Assembly (NCBI GenBank): GCA_027574665.1
Contig: CM050656.1
Span: 17,001,501 to 17,065,500, forward strand
DNA: 64,000 bases
Reading direction: 5' to 3'
Origin: Rhynochetos jubatus
Taxonomy: Eukaryota; Chordata; Aves; Eurypygiformes; Rhynochetidae
Shown: positions 55,201 through 61,200 of the stretch, piece after piece
Layout of the letters: each line of letters begins with the position of its first letter
How positions within the stretch are numbered: position 1 is the first letter of the stretch
The notes under the pieces: model-generated
What the model was told of the DNA's origin: nothing
The model's database searches: none
What the model saw: only the letters and a program-made list of their open reading frames with translations
Position numbers and translations under genes: made by a program

Positions 55201-58200
55201 TTCTTAAAATTCCTTTGAAAGATAAATAGAATACTGGCTCAGTTCACAGAAAGACCTTTACAAATTAAAGGCTATACTCTCTTAATGAAAAATTATTTCT
55301 CAATGCAAACTACGGTATTTGTACTTTATGTAGAAGTAACAAATTGAATGTTAGTCTACTACCGTCTCTGTTGCACTCAAGTTTAACTCCGCAGAGGCTA
55401 AAATTCTGAACACCGCTAAAAACAGATGCCAAGTCTCTTTGCCCTGTGTGAAAGGGGTATTGTAGCCCTCCAGGTCAGCACGCTTCATACAGGCTGTCCC
55501 AACACCTGAGACATGTCACTCAGTGGAAGTCATGCAGAGAGTTCACTGCAGCCCATTGGCACCAACAGTGATGCGGAATTTTTATGCAGGAAAATCTGAG
55601 CCCATTCTGAAGTTGTCCAACAGGGCACAGCTGCTGGGCATGGCAGAGAGGACACCTTCGTGCTCTCCGCCCTTCCCCGGTGTCTACGCAGCTTCTCCAA
55701 CCTGCCCCAAACTAGCCACAGGGGAAGCTGAATGCTCTAGCAACATCCTCCAAGGCAGACCGACATCCTCAGAGAACTGAGGGGTGTTGTGGAAATGAAG
55801 GATGGCATTACTCTCTTAAGCAGAAGAAATTAGGCACGGAGACAAGTGTCATTAGTGTCAAGTCAGCACATGGGAAGAAATGTTTTCCCTTCAAGTTCCT
55901 GCCACCACAGGCCTCCCAGGCAGCCCCCGCTCTCCACTGCCAGCTTGTGAACAGGCTCTGTAAGTGTTCCATTAGCATTGCAGCCCCCCACAGCTGCGGC
56001 TCTGGCCCCTTGCCTGAACAAGCCCTGCAGGGCAATTTTTGGGGAGGAGGGGTTGCTGCCTGTCTGAGAAGGCAGCATGATCAGCAGCTGTCTTGGCAGA
56101 TTAGAAGGAACTTGTTTGCAAATGCTTGTGTTAAAACAGGCTTCTTGTAAAGTGCAAGTCTGTAATTTCAGATTCAGGCGTTCTGAGCTGGTTTCTATTA
56201 AAGTACTGTTGTTCTGCAGATCTTGTGAAAGAGTAGATCTGCTTTACCAGGAAAGGAGGGACGCTCAGGAGTACCAGGAGGGGAAGGAAGAACTCACCTT
56301 TTAATATCATTTGCAAAGCAGCTGGTGACACTCACAACACCTCGAAATGGTTTTGAGATGAAAAGCACCACACTGACATCACCTGACATTCCCACAAGGG
56401 AAACTTCGCCTCTGGGACCAGAAATGCAAAATAACCTTTTTTCCTGTGTTCCAAAATGTTGGCACCAAATGTTGATAAATAACCAGCAAAAAATCATGTA
56501 AGCTTTTCTAAAATCGTTTTCTAAGATGGGTATCAGGAAAGGGCAGGCCTTCAAAAAGGAGACCATCTCTGCCCAGTTGCTAACTCTGGTCTGCATCAGA
56601 ACAACGTTTAGACATAAACTGATAGCAGTTTCCAGAGGAGCATCCAACAATAAAAGCAGATTTAAATGAGCTGCTCTTTTGCCCAGCACTTACTGCTGTT
56701 CACTTGTCTGGCCCAAAGCCCTTTCACTGGTTTCTCATATCAAAGGAAACCTGAGTTTGGAGTCTGCAGTCAGAATTTCCCTACAAATACAGCAAGGCAG
56801 CAAAGCTCCTTTGAGGGCAGCCAGTGAGGGATGTGACTGTGCCACAGTCTGAATATGATACCATGAGAGCACTTCAGCCTGCACACGCTGCCAAGGGCAA
56901 AGCTGTTATCATACTGATTATAATGCCCTAAATGACATACCAGCATAATTGTAGTCAGTAACAGTTCAAAGGATGAAATCAACTATCAAATGCATAAGCA
57001 TATGAGAGGCTAGGGTTTTGGCGCAAACACAGAATCCCATTTTGTTAAGGTGATCTTAGAATAATGGTTTAAATAAACAACACAGTCATATCCTATGCAA
57101 GAATCTTTTAAGAAAAAACATTCTTCAGTAATGCAATGAGCACAGCAAGGCAGCTGATTCTCAAGGTAGTCAGCACATGCAGCAGCAGAAACTGTGCTCT
57201 TTGCAGCTTCCTAATTATTTTCTCTTCTTTTAATACTGCTGCTTATTATAGTACTACTTAGCAATTTCCATGGAAAAGTAACAGTCCAAAATTTTCACAT
57301 GGACTTCAAGATGTTGCTTTTGAGGCAAAAGTCTCCCTTCCATTTGGGAGAAGAGTTAATACTGAGTGTTACAAATTTTACCATGTTAATCAACACACAA
57401 TTTGATACTTACAGGATTCCCATCTGGACCAGGGGGGCCTCTGTTTCCAAAGTCACCTGGAAAACCCTAAAGTAGAAGACAGAAAGCTTGTTCTTTTATT
57501 ATCCAAGACAGAAGGGTGGTCTAACACTGAATTCGTATAAGTATTAGAAATTAGGACATCCACAAGTGGATTAATGGATAGAGATGAAGGATGGGAGAAG
57601 TAGAAAGTTTCAGCTGCACAGTTCAAATGAATGGACTAGAATAGCGGTATTTGTCTCCTAAAATCATAACAAAACCCAATATAACTATACCTAATGTAAA
57701 CACAGGGGAAAAATCATATAACTGAATGCTTTAAGAGCAATATTAAACGATTACTTGAATTGTTTACTTAGAGTATTTTTTTTCTGTTTAGTATTTTTAC
57801 TTCAAAAATATTTTTTTCCTATTACCTACAGCATTCACTAAAACATGTCTTTCATTCTCTCCTTATTCTCCCTGAATATTAATGGTTGCAGTCTCAGTGA
57901 TACATGTTCATTAGAAATCAACTTGTTCATCTTTCTGGCAGAACATGGTCCTTACCAATATAAACACTTGCCTTAGCCTGCATCTAAAGACTGAAACGAC
58001 AACTCAAACAAGACATGGAAATGCCTAATTGATTTTATCAGAGTGTTGACTTCAGAGACTAGATTATCAGGGCAGGGAAGAAATCTGAAAGGCCAAGTCA
58101 AGTGTTTTAAGTTTGACACAGAATTTCCATTTTATGCTTGAGAAACAAAACAAAATGGAAATCTACCATTTCTCTGGCACTAACCTTTCTTCCCTCCTCT

Positions 58201-61200
58201 CAGAGTTTTGCAGGTTGTTTTACTTCTTCCTAATGTTGCCCACTGTAGAAGCACATGAGATGCTGGGGAAAAGGTGCTCTGGGTTTTGGTTTTTGGGTTT
58301 TTTTTAAAACTCATTTTTATCAGTATACTACTGCCAGTCAGATCTGTTTCTCTGGAAGAGCCACATGAAGCTAACAGCAAACTCATGCTACTAGTTGGAA
58401 GCAGCACCATGCAGTATTTCCATGATTCCTATCGCTGTATAAAGTTAGGAGAAAGGATGGAGCACAGATCTCCAGGAAGTCCATGTCTTTTCTAATTACA
58501 TTTTAAGCTCCATAGAAGAGCCTATCACAAAATTTTTAAAATACCAAGCTAGAAAGGGATTCTGCCTGGAAAAAATCCAAGCTGAGGCACTCACATGAAA
58601 GAGACTTTCCTGAAACTAAAAATCCCGCACAGTATTACAGTACTGAAATAATGAGATGCATTGACCTCAAGAAATCAGCTGTAAAGCACCAGAGCATTAC
58701 TAGTCCATTTCCATGGAGGAAAAGAGAAAATTCCATCCCTACAGTATTTTTTACATGAAATAGTCTTCTTTGCCTTTTCAATGTTTGAATGTCTTTTTAC
58801 CTCTCCCCTGTGTATCAGGAACAGTAGGTTGAGGCATTAACCTTTCACCTCTGTAAGACCATGTTCAAACCTGCTGCAGGTCAAAAGTACAGTTCATTTG
58901 GCCTTTGCAATCTACCTTGTTTGAAGGACATTCACATACCTGTCCAGCTCAGGACAGCATAGCAGTGTCTTGCCTTAATGGAATGAGGGATATGCATTAT
59001 CATACAGTATCATATGTACAGGAGTCAGGAAGACAATATAAAATTGCAGCAAGGAGGTGGAAAAATCATATCATAAACCAAAGTACTTTAAGCACTGCTT
59101 AACCCGTATTTGTCTTTACTAGTAACTTAAACCAAAAATCTATAGAAGTTAATGGAACTTTTTGTGTGTGTGTATATATACATATATATATGCACACACA
59201 CTGCTAAAACAATCATAGAATCCTAGAATGGTTTGGGTTGGAAGGGACCTTAAAGATCATCTAGTTCCAACCCCCCTGCCATGGGCAGGGACACCTTCCA
59301 CTAGACCAGGTTGCTCAGGGATGGGGCATCCACAAGTTCTCTGGGCAACCTGGTCAAGTGCTTCACCACCCTCTCTGTGAAGACTTACTTTCTTATATTT
59401 AGTCTAAATCTAACTCTTTTAATTTAAACCCATTACCCCTTGTCCTGTCACTACAGGCTCTTGTAAAAAGTCCCATCCAGCTTCTTTGTAGCCCCTTCAG
59501 GTACTGGATGGTGGTGTAAGGTCTCCCCGCAGCCTTCTCTTCTTCAGGCTGAACAAGCCCAACTCTCTCAACCTGTCCCCATGGCAGAGCTGCTCCAGCC
59601 CTCAGACCATCTTCATGGCCTCCTCTGGACTTGCTCCAACCAGTCGATACCCTTCTTAAGCTGAGGGCTCCACAGCTGGACACAGTACTGCAGGTGTGGT
59701 CTCACAATAGCAGAGTAGAATCCTCTCCCTCAACCTGCTGGCCACGCTTCTCTGGATACAGCGCAGTATACAGCTGGCAGGTGTTGAAACAACTCAACAG
59801 GCTCTTGATTCCCTTCTTAACACTCCCTGTACCATCTTTTTGGGTTGATTTTGGTTGGTTTTTTCTGCATTCTCCCGCAACTTCAGGAAAGCAAAAGATA
59901 GGAATGCATCTCACAGCAACAGAAGTTTTATTCGGGATTCGACCATGGAACTCACAAATAAGAATCTATAGCCCTAACTGTAACAGCTGACAGTACAGGT
60001 CTTTATAGCACTACTGTCTTAAATAAGTATTAGATGTTCATAAGTTAACATTCAAAAAAGCAGATTTCATTGATTTGCAATCGGTACACCATTGGCCAAA
60101 TTCTTCCCCAGCTCTGAAAACGTACTGTAAAACTTCACACATGCAAAATGGGTATCTGACAGTGCTACGCTGCTAAGAGTAATCAACTGATAAGATGTAA
60201 GCAAAGATTAATTTATTACTCTTTCCTTAATAGCAAAATATTTTGATTGCACTACCTACCATAGGTAGATGTTGGAAGAGGCAGAATTGGCATAACACAC
60301 ATGAATATAATTTTTTTTTTAAACACACAAATGAGGCATCAAAAGTGAAACAGGGGATGCAATGAGACAGTTTTACCAGCCACCAGATCCTGGATGCAGG
60401 TCACAGATGACAATTTATATACAGCAGGAACACAGGCTACCATGAGTTACAAAAGGGACAGATTACCCACTGTCATCATAATGCTATCCTCAACAGCATG
60501 TATCTTCTAACTGATGCTGATAAAACTGTCTTAGTAAGGAGAAAAATGAAAGGAAAAGGCAACAGAGGGGAACAGTCAGAAAAGTCTAAAACTGGAAGCA
60601 ATATAATAATGCTACTGTGCAACAAGTGTTTTATTAATCAATATTATTTAACATTACCATAAAGCATACAAAGGATGACTATTCATAATTCTAATATAAA
60701 CCAGAACCTGAACCGTTTTTACAGTTACCATGGACTTGAGTAATAAATTCCTGGTATAATTTAAATGGTCTGTTCTATCACATTGACTGCTGGTTTCAAC
60801 AAAACCCATATAGAAGGAAACTGTATAAAACCCCACTCCTCTAAAAGGAGTCTAAATGGGGTAAAAATCACTATGAATCATACTAACAGGACAGACAATG
60901 CATTAAAAATACTGAAGAACTAGATGAATTTCATATTACAAGAACACAACAGAAATTGAATACATATGCTTACATGTACTTACAAAGTATTTTCTTTAAA
61001 GGATATTGTATGCAAAATTGATCTAAATTTCAAAGAAATCCTCACTATTTTCACAATAAAGATTTTGGTAATTGAATACTTGTTCCATTTCAAATATGCC
61101 AGAGATGTTACAAATATTAACAACTATTCAATAAACCTGCTATGCAGTAGTATTTTTGATTGTAAGTGTACAATCCCTCGTACAATCCACTTTTCTTAAT

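Noticed and set aside
55430-56060. GC-richer block with several overlapping ORFs as a possible gene or CpG island
   Set aside because: CpG is not dense, frames on both strands are equally open, and no product or exon structure is recognisable.
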